Shown: piece after piece, positions 40,766 to 49,618 of the stretch
Layout of the letters: every line of letters begins with the position of its first letter
How positions within the stretch are numbered: the stretch's first letter is position 1
Source of the DNA: Collinsella sp.
Lineage (GTDB): Bacteria > Actinomycetota > Coriobacteriia > Coriobacteriales > Coriobacteriaceae
Assembly (NCBI GenBank): GCA_019425015.1
Contig: JAHYYJ010000002.1
Span: 124,001-188,000 of the forward strand
Direction of reading: 5' to 3'
DNA length: 64,000 bases
Position numbers and translations under genes: made by a program
Notes under the pieces: model-generated
Told to the model about the DNA's origin: nothing
What the model saw: only the letters and a program-made list of their open reading frames with translations
Database searches by the model: none

Positions 40766-42646
40766 CTAGGCAGCCTGAACAGCGGGCTGGTCCTCGTCGA
40801 TAAAGAAGCGCTTGTACCACACCAGGAACACGAGCGGCGTATAGATCTTGCGCTGGAAATCGCCCTTGCCCGCAAAGTGCAGATCGAGCAGGTGCATGAG
40901 CTCGTCGGTATCGAAGAACTCGCTTGCCCACGGCGCGGTGAAGTACTCCTTGACATAGTCGTACCACTTTTGCTCGCGCAGCCAGTAGACAATCGGCACC
41001 GGGAAGCCCACCTTGGGACGGGTGGCCCACTCATCGGGCAGCGACTTGTTGGCAGCGTGGCGGAGTACCTGTTTGTTGCCGTTCTCGTTGATGCGGTAGC
41101 GGTCGGGAATGTGCTCGGCGAACTCCATGACTTTGCGGTCCAGGAAGGGCACGCGCAGCTCCAGCGAGTGCGCCATGCACATCTTGTCGGCCTTGAGCAG
41201 AATGTCGCCCGGGAGCCACATGTTCATGTCCAGGTACTGCTTCTTGACTAGCTCGGGCTGACCCTTCACGCGCGCATAGATGGGAGCGGCAAGCTCGAAG
41301 GCGCCATCGCCGGTGTTGTACTCGGGCTTGAGCACGCCGTCGACCTCGCGCTCCGGCCATACCAGAGCCTGTCCCAGGAACGACTTCTCGGGGATCTCGG
41401 CACCCTTGACCAGGAAGTTATGTCCCTTGAAGTACGGCATATGCAACGCCAGGTTACCGAGCGCGCGACGGATGGGCAGCGGCACCATCTTTTTGTACTT
41501 GCGGACTGGGACCGTGTCCTCGTAGTAGGCGTAGCCGCCAAAGAGCTCGTCGGCGCCTTCGCCCGAAAGCACGACGGTGACGTCCTTGCGGGCCATCTCG
41601 GCCAAGAACCACAGCGGCACGGAAGACAGGTTGGACTGCGGCTCGTCCATGTGATACTGGATGTCCTCAAGCGCACCGAAGAACTCGTCGGCGGTAATCA
41701 TCTTGCGGACATTCTCGACGCCGAGCTTGTCAGAAAGTTCCTTGGCGTAGTTAGTCTCGTTGAAATTCTTGTAATCGAAGCCCACCGAGAAGGTCTTGTC
41801 GGGCATGAGGCAAGCGGCGATGTAGCTGGAGTCGACGCCACCGGAGAGGAACGACGCGACCTTGACGTCGGCGATGCGATGGGCCTCGACGCTCTCGTGC
41901 ACGACCTCATCCAGCTCGTCGACGTACTCCTCGAACGGCTTCTCGACGGCAGAGTAATCGCAATCCCAGTAGCGCTCGATGTTCATCTTGCCGGTCGGGA
42001 TGTCTACGGTAAAGTAATGCGCCGGCGGCAGCTTGTAGACACCCTCGAAGAAGGTCTCCTCGGTTGCCGAATACTGCAGCGTCATGTACGGACGCAGGGC
42101 CTTTTTGTTGACCGCCTTGTGGAAGTGCGGGTAGTCCAGGAAGCTCTTGATCTCGGAACCAAAGAGCACGCCCGGAGCGCCGTCACCCGCATCGGCCATG
42201 GGATAGTAGTAGAGCGGCTTGATACCAAAGATATCACGGGCGCCAAAAAGCTTGTTCTTCTTCTTGTCCCAGATGACGAAGGCGTACATACCGCGCAAGC
42301 GATCGAGTACTGCCTCGCCCCACTCCTCGTAGCCGTGCAGAAGGCTCTCGGTGTCGGCGCCGCAGTGGAACTTGTAGCCCTTGGCCTCGAGCTCGGAACG
42401 GAGTTCTTGGAAGTTGTAGATCTCGCCGTTGAAGACAATGACGACGCTACCGTCCTCGTTGGCCATAGGTTGGGCGCCAGCCTCGGTCAGGTCGAGGATC
42501 GACAGGCGGCGGAAGCCGAGGGCAACGCGGCCGTCGATAAACTGGCCGCCCATGTCGGGACCACGATGGACGATGCGGTCCATCATCTTGGTGAGCACCT
42601 CGGATTGGTTATCCGTCCCACCGACAAAACCGACAAAACCGCACAT
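40766..42646 (-). CDS. asnB: Asparagine synthetase, glutamine-hydrolysing
   Basis: A 626-aa two-domain enzyme that makes Asn from Asp, ATP and Gln. The class II glutaminase domain begins at the catalytic Cys2 (MCGFVGFVGG) and includes RRLSILDLTEAGAQPM and NGEIYNF. The synthetase domain carries the ATP loop VASFLSGGVDSSYIAA and the later VVLSGEGADELFGGY. It is a single-gene unit. With asnS in the window, Asn is both made free and charged directly. Confidence 0.94.
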   Translation of the reverse strand: MCGFVGFVGGTDNQSEVLTKMMDRIVHRGPDMGGQFIDGRVALGFRRLSILDLTEAGAQPMANEDGSVVIVFNGEIYNFQELRSELEAKGYKFHCGADTESLLHGYEEWGEAVLDRLRGMYAFVIWDKKKNKLFGARDIFGIKPLYYYPMADAGDGAPGVLFGSEIKSFLDYPHFHKAVNKKALRPYMTLQYSATEETFFEGVYKLPPAHYFTVDIPTGKMNIERYWDCDYSAVEKPFEEYVDELDEVVHESVEAHRIADVKVASFLSGGVDSSYIAACLMPDKTFSVGFDYKNFNETNYAKELSDKLGVENVRKMITADEFFGALEDIQYHMDEPQSNLSSVPLWFLAEMARKDVTVVLSGEGADELFGGYAYYEDTVPVRKYKKMVPLPIRRALGNLALHMPYFKGHNFLVKGAEIPEKSFLGQALVWPEREVDGVLKPEYNTGDGAFELAAPIYARVKGQPELVKKQYLDMNMWLPGDILLKADKMCMAHSLELRVPFLDRKVMEFAEHIPDRYRINENGNKQVLRHAANKSLPDEWATRPKVGFPVPIVYWLREQKWYDYVKEYFTAPWASEFFDTDELMHLLDLHFAGKGDFQRKIYTPLVFLVWYKRFFIDEDQPAVQAA

Positions 42647-42814
42647 ATACTATCCCCTCTGCTGTTGCTGGGCATCAAATCGAATCAGTAGCTTTTGAGT
42701 ATACCCGAGGGTGTAAAGAGGGACGGAATGTTCAGGCAATCTCAACTGAATCAGCTCCGCGCCGACACGCGCCGGTTACCTTTAATGGATATGAGGTGAA
42801 TGGGGCGATTGTTT

Positions 42815-42823
42815 TGCTATACT
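42815..42823 (+). promoter_or_regulatory. Extended -10 promoter of tRNA-Val
   Basis: TGCTATACT lies 11 nt before the tRNA. No clear -35 is visible, which suits an extended -10 promoter. Confidence 0.55.
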
Positions 42824-42833
42824 CTCTCCGCAC

Positions 42834-42909
42834 GGGCGATTGGCGCAACGGTTAGCGCAGGTGCTTTACACGCACAAGGCTGGGGGTTCGAATCCCTCAT
42901 CGCCCACCA
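42834..42909 (+). tRNA. tRNA-Val (anticodon TAC)
   Basis: A 76-nt cloverleaf with acceptor GGGCGAT/ATCGCCC, anticodon loop TTTACAC, T-arm GGGTTCGAATCCC and encoded CCA. Confidence 0.97.
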
Positions 42910-42916
42910 TTGAATT

Positions 42917-42950
42917 GGAAACGGTCCTCGCAAGGGGACCGTTTTTGTTT
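42917..42950 (+). terminator. Terminator of tRNA-Val
   Basis: AAACGGTCC (42919-42927) and GGACCGTTT (42936-42944) are followed by TTGTTT. Confidence 0.9.
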
Positions 42951-43103
42951 GGGCCCAGCGCATGGGATTCGAACCCGACAGGGTGCGGAGCTGAGGAAAC
43001 GCGAAGCGTTTTCCAGCGCAGCACGCGAGGGCCGCAGGCCCGAAGCGAGAGCGGGCGGCGCCAGCCGCACGCGACATCCCTCATCGCCCACCACTGAATT
43101 GTT

Positions 43104-43136
43104 AGGCCTCCAGCGATGGAGGCCTTTCTTTTTTTC
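43104..43136 (+). terminator. Second terminator in the tRNA-Val duplication
   Basis: AGGCCTCCA (43104-43112) and TGGAGGCCT (43117-43125) are followed by a T-run to 43135. No intact gene precedes it, so it is probably left over from a lost tRNA copy. Confidence 0.7.
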
Positions 43137-43163
43137 AGGCCCAGCGCATGGGATTCGAACCCG

Positions 43164-43520
43164 CCAGCACGTCTGTCACAAAGGCCGTGGCCAGAAAATG
43201 GCAAAAATGAGTACTGCTACCTTGCTTACAACATATCAAAAGATAGTATTTGCTTAAGTTACGCAACATATGTCCATTATAAGGACTAACAATTAGATCA
43301 AAATCGTGCATTCATCGCCATTTCGACTTGCCATCTGGTCTTATTAGTCCAAAATTGCTGCGACCAAATCGGTAACAGTACTCATATTTAATGTTTTTTG
43401 ACCAGCAGGTCTCCCCGCCTTAGCAAATCTAAGGCAAAACGGGCTCCAGACCGCTGAATCATGCCACATAGGGCACGTCCGCAGTCCGGAACCCGGTCCA
43501 AATTGAGTTATTGTGCCGCG
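43164..43520. other. AT-richer intergenic stretch
   Basis: No supported gene. It is clearly lower in GC than its surroundings between about 43200 and 43410. The only structure seen is a GCCTTAG/CTAAGGC hairpin near 43419-43437 without a T-run. Confidence 0.45.
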
Positions 43521-44804
43521 TTAGCCCAAGACACCCGCCAGGATCTCGATCAGACTGTCCACGTCGGATTCCTCGCAGACGAGCGGCGGCAGGAAACGCA
43601 GCGTATGGGCACCCGTAGCGTTAATCACGGCACCAGCCCCCAATGCACGGGCCACAACGTCGTGTGCATCACCCGCAGTATCGTCCAGATCGCAGCCGAG
43701 CATCAAGCCGCGGCCACGCACCTCGGTCACGTTCGGCAGCTTGGCGAGCTTTGCCTCCATATAGGCGCCTACCTTGGCAGCGTGGTCGGCATAATCGCCG
43801 CGCACGAGTGCGGAGAGCGTCGCGGCACACGCCGCGATGGCCAAGCAGCTACCGCCAAACGTCGAGCCGTGGTCGCCCGGCTTAAACACGTCGGCAATCT
43901 CCTTCTTTGCTACGACGGCACCCATGGGCACGCCATCAGCAATGCCCTTGGCAAGGCTCATGATGTCGGGTTCCACGCCATAGGTTTGGAATGCAAACGG
44001 CTTGCCGGAGCGGAAGATGCCGCACTGGACCTCGTCGGCGATAAGCACGGCGCCCACTTCGTGTGCCAGGTCGCGCGCTGCCGCCATAAACTCCTCGGTC
44101 ATGGGGTGCACACCGCTCTCGCCCTGGATCGGCTCGAGCATCACGGCACAAATTTCGCTCCCCAGCTGCTTAAAGATCGCACGCAGTTCATCGATATCGT
44201 TGGGCGTGCAGGCCACAAAGCCACCCGGCAGCGGGCGGAAACTATCCTGCAGCCAATCCTGCATGGTGGCGGCAATGGTCTCGAGCGTACGGCCGTGGAA
44301 GCCGCCGCGCATGCACACGATAGTGTTGCCGCCGTTATCGGCACGCTTGGCGTACAGGCGCGCGAGCTTCATCGAGCCCTCGTTGGCCTCGGCGCCGGAG
44401 TTGGCAAAGAAGGTCTCCCAAACCTGCTCATCCGCAGCCGGGGCACCAAGAGCAGCTGCCGTGGTCTCATCGCCGGCGGCAATGGCATCGGCAAGCACGC
44501 GTGCACCATCTAAGTCGTCGTTGGCAAGCTTGGACAGCAGCGCCGCGACCTGTCCACGCTGCTCGATGTAGAAGTAATTGGAGACATGCATGAGCTTTTT
44601 GGTCTGTGCCTCGAGCGCCGAGAGCACAGCCGGGTCGCCATGACCTAGGCTGCACACGCCGATGCCGGCAAGAAAGTCGAGGTACTCACGACCATCGTCG
44701 CCGGTGAGCTTCATGCCGTGACCCTCGACAAACTCGACCGGAGAGCGGCCAAAGGTATGCATAACGTAATGGGATTCAAGCGATTGCTGAGCTGCAAGTG
44801 ACAT
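43521..44804 (-). CDS. argD: Acetylornithine aminotransferase
   Basis: A 427-aa PLP-dependent class III aminotransferase that converts N-acetylglutamate semialdehyde to N-acetylornithine. FFANSGAEANEGSMKLAR, MRGGFHGRTLETIAAT, the DEVQCGIFRSGKPFAFQTYG segment and the PLP Lys in SLAKGIADGVPMGAV are present. It is the last gene of argCJBD, and its order with argB matches the pathway operon of many Gram-positives. A related class III specificity cannot be excluded from sequence alone, but context supports ArgD. Confidence 0.93.
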   Translation of the reverse strand: MSLAAQQSLESHYVMHTFGRSPVEFVEGHGMKLTGDDGREYLDFLAGIGVCSLGHGDPAVLSALEAQTKKLMHVSNYFYIEQRGQVAALLSKLANDDLDGARVLADAIAAGDETTAAALGAPAADEQVWETFFANSGAEANEGSMKLARLYAKRADNGGNTIVCMRGGFHGRTLETIAATMQDWLQDSFRPLPGGFVACTPNDIDELRAIFKQLGSEICAVMLEPIQGESGVHPMTEEFMAAARDLAHEVGAVLIADEVQCGIFRSGKPFAFQTYGVEPDIMSLAKGIADGVPMGAVVAKKEIADVFKPGDHGSTFGGSCLAIAACAATLSALVRGDYADHAAKVGAYMEAKLAKLPNVTEVRGRGLMLGCDLDDTAGDAHDVVARALGAGAVINATGAHTLRFLPPLVCEESDVDSLIEILAGVLG

Positions 44805-44873
44805 GGGATGCCTTTCGTTGAGCGCCGGACGGCGCAGGCCTATGGGTGCAGAAATGGGGCGGCTGCGGATCAG

Positions 44874-45854
44874 TTAGACCGTCTGAAGCTTCTCGACCTC
44901 GTCGAGGTTCTCGGTCAGACGCGCAGCAAACGTCGAAAGCGGATGCGGATGCGTATCGAACTCGTAAGCCGTCTCGGTGGAATGGATCACGGTGCCGACG
45001 CCGGCATCGGTCAGCAGCTCCAGCAGCAGCGAGTGCGGCGTAGTACCATTAATGATGTGGGCACGAAATACGCCGGCGGTAAGCGCATCGACAGCGGCGC
45101 GTAGCTTGGGAATCATGCCTTTGTCGACCTCGCCCCCATAGAGCATCTCATTAACCTCGTCGAGCGTCAGGTTGGAGATGAGCGAATCCTTGTCGCTAAA
45201 GTCCTTATACAGGCCATCGACATCGGTCAAAAAGATCGCCTTGTGCGCGTGGAGCGCCGCGGCAACAGCACCGGCAGCGGTGTCGGCGTTGATGTTGAAG
45301 AAACCGCCGTCCTCCCCCGCCGCGACGGTAGCGATGACGGGGATGTACTCACTATCGAGTAAGCGCTCGATATAGTCGGTGTTGACGTGCGTCACTTTGC
45401 CCACACGACCGAGTTCGGGGTCGAGCGGCTCGGCGATGAGCGTACCGGCATCGCTGCCCGACACGCCCACGGCCAGGTTTCCGTGGTGGTTGAGCGCCGC
45501 GACCAGCTCCTGGTTGACCTTACCGCCCAGCACCTCGCGCACGATATCCATGGTGGCAGGCGTGGTCACACGCTGGCCGTTCTTAAACTCGACGGGAATA
45601 TCGTAATGGCTCAGCGCCTCGTTGATAGCCTTGCCGCCGCCGTGCACGATGACGGGGCGCATACCGATGATCTTGAGCAAAACGATGTCGCTCATCACGT
45701 CGCGGCGCAGTTGCTCGTCGACCATGGCGGCACCACCGTACTTGATAACGACCGTCTTACCGGTCAGGTTCTTAATCCACGGCAGCGCCTCGAACAGCAG
45801 CTGCGCGGTAACTTCGTTGGATTCGCTCGAGCGACAATCGCGTGCGAACTTCAT
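44874..45854 (-). CDS. argB: Acetylglutamate kinase
   Basis: A 326-aa amino-acid kinase catalysing the second step of arginine synthesis. VVIKYGGAAM, VIVHGGGKAIN and NINADTAAGAVAAAL are the nucleotide and substrate sites. The N-terminal helical segment (EVTAQLLFEALPWIKNLTGK) is typical of the arginine-sensitive hexameric form, so feedback inhibition is likely. ATG 45854 is preferred over one 24 codons upstream because the homology begins near it and the longer form would start just downstream of argJ without a ribosome site. Confidence 0.94.
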   Translation of the reverse strand: MKFARDCRSSESNEVTAQLLFEALPWIKNLTGKTVVIKYGGAAMVDEQLRRDVMSDIVLLKIIGMRPVIVHGGGKAINEALSHYDIPVEFKNGQRVTTPATMDIVREVLGGKVNQELVAALNHHGNLAVGVSGSDAGTLIAEPLDPELGRVGKVTHVNTDYIERLLDSEYIPVIATVAAGEDGGFFNINADTAAGAVAAALHAHKAIFLTDVDGLYKDFSDKDSLISNLTLDEVNEMLYGGEVDKGMIPKLRAAVDALTAGVFRAHIINGTTPHSLLLELLTDAGVGTVIHSTETAYEFDTHPHPLSTFAARLTENLDEVEKLQTV

Positions 45855-45935
45855 AGTCTGCCTCGTCTTTCGTGTAGCTATTGCGCCGTACCTCGTTGCC
45901 CGCGATTGCAGCGGGACGCGCGGCACATCGGGAGC

Positions 45936-47204
45936 CTAGGAACGGTAGTCACCGTTAATGGAGATGTACTCGTGCGTGAGGTCGCAGGTCCACACGGTGG
46001 TCGCCGTGTCCCCTGCGCCCAGGTCGGCCGAGATCACAATCTCGGGCGCCTCAAAACGTCGCAGGGCCTCGTCCTCGTCAAAGGGAACAGTCAGGCCGTC
46101 GCGACAGACAGGCATGCCCATCATGTCAATGGAAACGTCTTCCTGATTAAACTTCACGCCGCACTTGCCGAGCGCCATGGCAACGCGGCCCCAGTTACAG
46201 TCGTGGCCGGCGATGCAGGTCTTGACGAGCGGTGAGTTGGCGACGGCACGGGCGGCGATATCGGCCTCCTCGTCGTTCACGGCGCCGGTGACGTTAACCG
46301 TCACGAGCTTGGACGCGCCCTCGCCATCTGCGGCGATGTTGCGCGCCAGGCTCTCGCACACCTCATGCACGGCAAAGGCCAGCTCGTCGAAGGCGTCAGA
46401 GCCCTCGACAATAGGCTCGGCATCTGCGGCAGCGGCGCCGGATGCAAGCATGATGCAGGTGTCGTTAGTCGAGGTGTCGGAATCGACCGTTACCTTGTTG
46501 AAGGTCTGCTTGACGGTGGAGAGCAACAGGGCGTGGAGCGCCGCAGGCTCGACGGGGGCATCGGTGGTGATGACTGCGATCATGGTGGCCATGTTGGGCA
46601 TGATCATGCCCGAACCTTTGCACATACCGCCCACCGTATAGACATTGCCTGCGTGCCCCACGGCCTCGCTGCGGTAACACACGGCATACTCCTTGGAGTG
46701 CGTGTCGGTCGTCATGATAGCGCGGGCGGCGTCGGCGCCACCGTGGGCGGAGAGCGCCTCGTAGGCGGCAGGAACGGCAGTCTCAAACGTGTCGATCGGC
46801 AGAATCTGGCCAATCACGCCCGTGGAGGCGACCAGAATCTGCTGGGGCTCGCAGCCGATGACCTGCGAGGCGATGTTGCAGGTCTCGCGCGCGCAGGCAA
46901 GACCGGTCTCACCCGTGGCGGCGTTGGCATTGCCAGAGTTGACCGAAACGCCGGCGATGATACCGTAGCCCTTGTCGGCACCGCCCAGATGGGCACGGCT
47001 CACCTGCACGGGCGCCGCGCAAAAGCGATTGGTGGTAAACACGCCGGCACCGGGACAGGGTTTATCGGGCACGACGAGCGCGTAATCCAGGCGCTCGGGA
47101 TTCTTGCGGAACCCAGCGTGGATGCCTGCAGCTTTAAAACCAGCCGCAGCCGTAACGCCACCCTCGACGGCGCGAATCTTGATATCAAACAGCTCTGTAT
47201 TCAT
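45936..47204 (-). CDS. argJ: Bifunctional ornithine acetyltransferase/N-acetylglutamate synthase
   Basis: A 422-aa Ntn-type enzyme that moves acetyl from acetylornithine to glutamate, so the acetyl group is recycled. The self-cleavage site is in MCKGSGMIMPNMATMIAVIT, with the ATM Thr as new N-terminal nucleophile. VSVNSGNANAATG is the oxyanion region. No argA is needed if it is bifunctional. It lies after argC, separated by a terminator-like hairpin. Confidence 0.94.
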   Translation of the reverse strand: MNTELFDIKIRAVEGGVTAAAGFKAAGIHAGFRKNPERLDYALVVPDKPCPGAGVFTTNRFCAAPVQVSRAHLGGADKGYGIIAGVSVNSGNANAATGETGLACARETCNIASQVIGCEPQQILVASTGVIGQILPIDTFETAVPAAYEALSAHGGADAARAIMTTDTHSKEYAVCYRSEAVGHAGNVYTVGGMCKGSGMIMPNMATMIAVITTDAPVEPAALHALLLSTVKQTFNKVTVDSDTSTNDTCIMLASGAAAADAEPIVEGSDAFDELAFAVHEVCESLARNIAADGEGASKLVTVNVTGAVNDEEADIAARAVANSPLVKTCIAGHDCNWGRVAMALGKCGVKFNQEDVSIDMMGMPVCRDGLTVPFDEDEALRRFEAPEIVISADLGAGDTATTVWTCDLTHEYISINGDYRS

Positions 47205-47237
47205 CGTCCTTACGACTCCTTATATCAAACAAAAAAA

Positions 47238-47311
47238 CGGGCATCAGATGGCACGCCACACCAGCCGCAATCACTAGACCAGCTTAAAAGTGGCGCCCCA
47301 CTCGATGCCCG
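47238..47311 (-). terminator. Terminator-like hairpin between argC and argJ
   Basis: On the minus strand CGGGCATC (47304-47311) pairs with GATGCCCG (47238-47245) and an inner GTGGCG/CGCCAC adds to the stem. T7 follows at once. It should cut argJBD expression relative to argC or mark a separate unit. Confidence 0.72.
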
Positions 47312-47339
47312 ACTGCCAAATCGTCAACAATCGAATGTG

Positions 47340-48410
47340 CTACACCGGGCACGCCACTGTGGGCAAGCCTCGTCGCTCGTCAAAACCAAAGACGATGTTG
47401 GCGCACTGGACCGCCTGACCGGCAGCACCCTTGCACAGATTGTCGATCGCTCCCGTCGCCACCAGCACGCCCGCGCGCTTGTTGAGTGCAAGGCCGATCT
47501 GGGCAGCATTGGTGCCGACGACCGAGGCCGTCTTGGGCTGCTGGCCGGCATCGAGCACGCGCACAAAGGTGCGACCGGCGTAGAACTGCTTGTAATGGTC
47601 GACGACATCCTCAAGGGTCAAGGTATCGATAGCCTGCGGCGTAAGCGGCATCGTCGCCGTAGAGAGCAGACCGCGCTTGAGCGGTGCCAGGTGCGGGGTA
47701 AAGACGACGCGATCGGTTAGACCCAAGATCTGCTCGATTTCGGGCGTGTGACGATGCTTGCCCACGCCATAGGCCTCCAGGTTTTCGTCCGCGCTGCAAA
47801 AATGCGTACGGGCGTTGCAGGACTTACCGGCACCCGTTACACCGCTGATAGCGTCAACGATCACGGGGCCGCTCTGGGCAACCCAGCCGGCGCGCACGGC
47901 AGGAGCGGCAGCAAGGCTCGTTGCGGTGGGATAGCAGCCGGCGCAGGCGACCAAAACGGGCTTTCCGGCGGCATGACTGGAAGCAGCGGTCTCTAAGTCC
48001 TGGCAGAACAGCTCGGGCAGGCCGAAGGCACGTGTCTTGAGCAGCTCGGGGCTCGTGTGCTCGGCGGCATACCATGCCTCAAAGACGGACGGGTCGCTCA
48101 GACGGTAATCGGCCGAAAGATCAAAGCAGGAAACGCCCGCGGCAAGCAGGGCGGGCACCTGTGCCATGGCAGCCGTGTGCGGCACGGCAAGAAAAACCGC
48201 ATCGCAGCTCTTGAGCTCGGGGGCGTCATGCGTGGTGAAAACCAGATCGCTCACGCCAGTAAAACTCGGATACACCGCGGACAGCGGCTGGCCGGCATCG
48301 GCGTTGGACGTAATGGCAACAAGTTCAAACTCGGGATGACCGAGCACGAGGCGAATGAGCTCGGCTCCGGCATATCCAGCCGCGCCGACGATTTCAACCT
48401 TCAAAGACAT
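47340..48410 (-). CDS. argC: N-acetyl-gamma-glutamyl-phosphate reductase
   Basis: A 356-aa NADPH-dependent reductase, the third step of arginine synthesis. The N-terminal Rossmann motif is VEIVGAAGYAGAELIRLV. The catalytic Cys is in VACAGCYPTATSLA, and the catalytic His lies in the HRHTPEI region. AAGGAG precedes ATG 48410. It is the promoter-proximal arginine gene, and an ArgR-like palindrome lies about 85-120 nt upstream. Confidence 0.95.
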   Translation of the reverse strand: MSLKVEIVGAAGYAGAELIRLVLGHPEFELVAITSNADAGQPLSAVYPSFTGVSDLVFTTHDAPELKSCDAVFLAVPHTAAMAQVPALLAAGVSCFDLSADYRLSDPSVFEAWYAAEHTSPELLKTRAFGLPELFCQDLETAASSHAAGKPVLVACAGCYPTATSLAAAPAVRAGWVAQSGPVIVDAISGVTGAGKSCNARTHFCSADENLEAYGVGKHRHTPEIEQILGLTDRVVFTPHLAPLKRGLLSTATMPLTPQAIDTLTLEDVVDHYKQFYAGRTFVRVLDAGQQPKTASVVGTNAAQIGLALNKRAGVLVATGAIDNLCKGAAGQAVQCANIVFGFDERRGLPTVACPV

Positions 48411-48479
48411 ATCAGACTCCTTGCCTGCGATTTATGCACCGATGCGCATTTCGCAGCGGTCGTTATGAAGTGGGTTGAA

Positions 48480-48532
48480 ACTATAGCACCAAAAGATGCA
48501 TGAATACGTAAATAGCTTGCATATTCATGCAT
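48480..48532 (-). promoter_or_regulatory. argC promoter and ArgR-like operator
   Basis: ATGCATGAATA (48496-48506) and TATTCATGCAT (48522-48532) are perfect 11-bp inverted arms, similar to ARG boxes with TGAATA half-sites. TGCTATAGT (about 48480-48488) on the minus strand is an extended -10, so the operator covers the -35 zone. An arginine repressor would block transcription here. Confidence 0.7.
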
Positions 48533-48577
48533 TGAAACAGTCACGACACATTCACTCAAAGGAATTGACAAATAAAC

Positions 48578-48634
48578 ACGGGCCCCATATTGCCGAGTGC
48601 ACCTTACGGTGACGTTGCAATGTGGGGCCCGCTA
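48578..48634 (-). terminator. Terminator of the riboflavin-transport operon
   Basis: CGGGCCCCACATTGC and GCAATATGGGGCCCG pair with one mismatch on the minus strand, followed by TGTTTATTTG. Confidence 0.82.
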
Positions 48635-48676
48635 CATGCGAGAATTTGAATTGCCGAAGCTTGCTGAGAGACTCGT

Positions 48677-49087
48677 TTAGAACTCGACCGGCACCCATTC
48701 GTCATGGTTGCAGATAAAGGCCTCGGGTTCCTCCACGCTAAAGAAGACGAGCGTGGGATCGTCTGCGCCCTCGTAGTGCTCGCCTAGGCGCTCCAGGTGC
48801 TTCCAGCCTGCCTCGCGCATTTCGCTCGAAGCCCGGTCTTCCAGCCCCGCACGCCCGCGCAGAATCAACCAACCATGGCCCGGCCACCAACTCGTGGCCT
48901 CAAAGCGCTGGTTTTGCAGAAGCTCCTGCCACACATCTTTGGTGCGCGCTGTCACAAACCACAGCTTGCCGTCCTGAATCTGCGCAAACGAGAACGGACG
49001 CACATGCGGCTGCCCGTCCACGCTCGTCGCCAGATACCACGCAGGCACCGACGTCAGATACTCCAGCACCGTATTCAATCCGTCCAC
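48677..49087 (-). CDS. FMN-binding split-barrel protein (pyridoxamine-phosphate oxidase-like), copy 2
   Basis: A 136-aa protein of the PNPOx-like split-barrel fold, which usually binds FMN or F420. YLTSVPAWYLATSVDGQPHVRP, then FSFAQIQDGKLWFVTARTKDVW and WWPGHGWLILRGRAGLED are the core strands. AGGAGG lies 4 nt before GTG 49087, which is chosen over an ATG 15 codons upstream. It is a tandem paralogue of the next gene and is last in the FMN-riboswitch operon. The enzymatic role is unknown. Confidence 0.8.
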   Translation of the reverse strand: MDGLNTVLEYLTSVPAWYLATSVDGQPHVRPFSFAQIQDGKLWFVTARTKDVWQELLQNQRFEATSWWPGHGWLILRGRAGLEDRASSEMREAGWKHLERLGEHYEGADDPTLVFFSVEEPEAFICNHDEWVPVEF

Positions 49088-49141
49088 GTTTCCTCCTGTC
49101 GCCTGACCAGTCTTTTTGCAATGGGTAGTCAATTTGGGAAA

Positions 49142-49588
49142 TCAGAGCTCGAGGCGCTCTTCGCTGCCGTCGATATCGCAGAACCGTGCGGCGATGTTGC
49201 GGACCGAGAAGAATGCAAGGCGGCCGTCGTTGGCGCTATCGTGTTGCTCGCCAATGCCCACCATGTGCCTAAAGCCCGCCTGACGCACTTTGTCGCTCAC
49301 GACTGCATCGTCCTCGAGCGCGGCCTCGCCGGTCAGCACAATCCAACACTCCCCCGGTTTCCAACCCGAAACCTCAAACTTGGGGTTCGCGCTGAGCTCG
49401 GCCCACACGTCCTTATCGCGCGAGGTGCAAAACCACAGCTTGCCATCATCGACCACGGCAAACGAGAACGGCCTCACGCGCGGCTGATGTCCGTCCGTCA
49501 CGTCGATCGTGGCGAGATACCACGCCGGAATACGCCTAAGATACGAACAGGCGCGCTCGAGCTGCGCCGTGCGGTCGTTGTCGGTCAT
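49142..49588 (-). CDS. FMN-binding split-barrel protein (pyridoxamine-phosphate oxidase-like), copy 1
   Basis: A 148-aa paralogue of the following protein, with the same layout: YLRRIPAWYLATIDVTDGHQ, RVRPFSFAVVDDGKLWFCTS and GWKPGECWIVLTGEAALEDD. AAAGGGG precedes ATG 49588, only 30 nt after the ecfT stop. Its place behind riboflavin import genes fits a flavoprotein whose cofactor supply is co-regulated; the substrate is unknown. Confidence 0.8.
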   Translation of the reverse strand: MTDNDRTAQLERACSYLRRIPAWYLATIDVTDGHQPRVRPFSFAVVDDGKLWFCTSRDKDVWAELSANPKFEVSGWKPGECWIVLTGEAALEDDAVVSDKVRQAGFRHMVGIGEQHDSANDGRLAFFSVRNIAARFCDIDGSEERLEL

Positions 49589-49618
49589 AGGGACCCCTTT
49601 CCTGCGCTCGAATCGCGC

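Larger units (their letters stand above)
42892..43163. repeat. tRNA-Val 3'-end direct duplication with GC-rich insert
   Basis: The last 18 nt of tRNA-Val plus 8 following bases (42892-42917) recur at 43076-43101 with one mismatch. Each copy is followed by a different T-tailed hairpin and then by a second repeat, GGCCCAGCGCATGGGATTCG (from 42952 and 43138). The insert between is very GC-rich and hairpin-forming. It looks like an integration or recombination scar at a tRNA gene. Confidence 0.7.

Noticed and set aside
42866..43204. Minus-strand 112-codon frame across tRNA-Val and its duplicated end.
   Set aside because: It is read through tRNA sequence in antisense; such frames are a known annotation artefact.
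43461..44513. Plus-strand frame opposite argD.
   Set aside because: It is a shadow of the well-supported aminotransferase gene.
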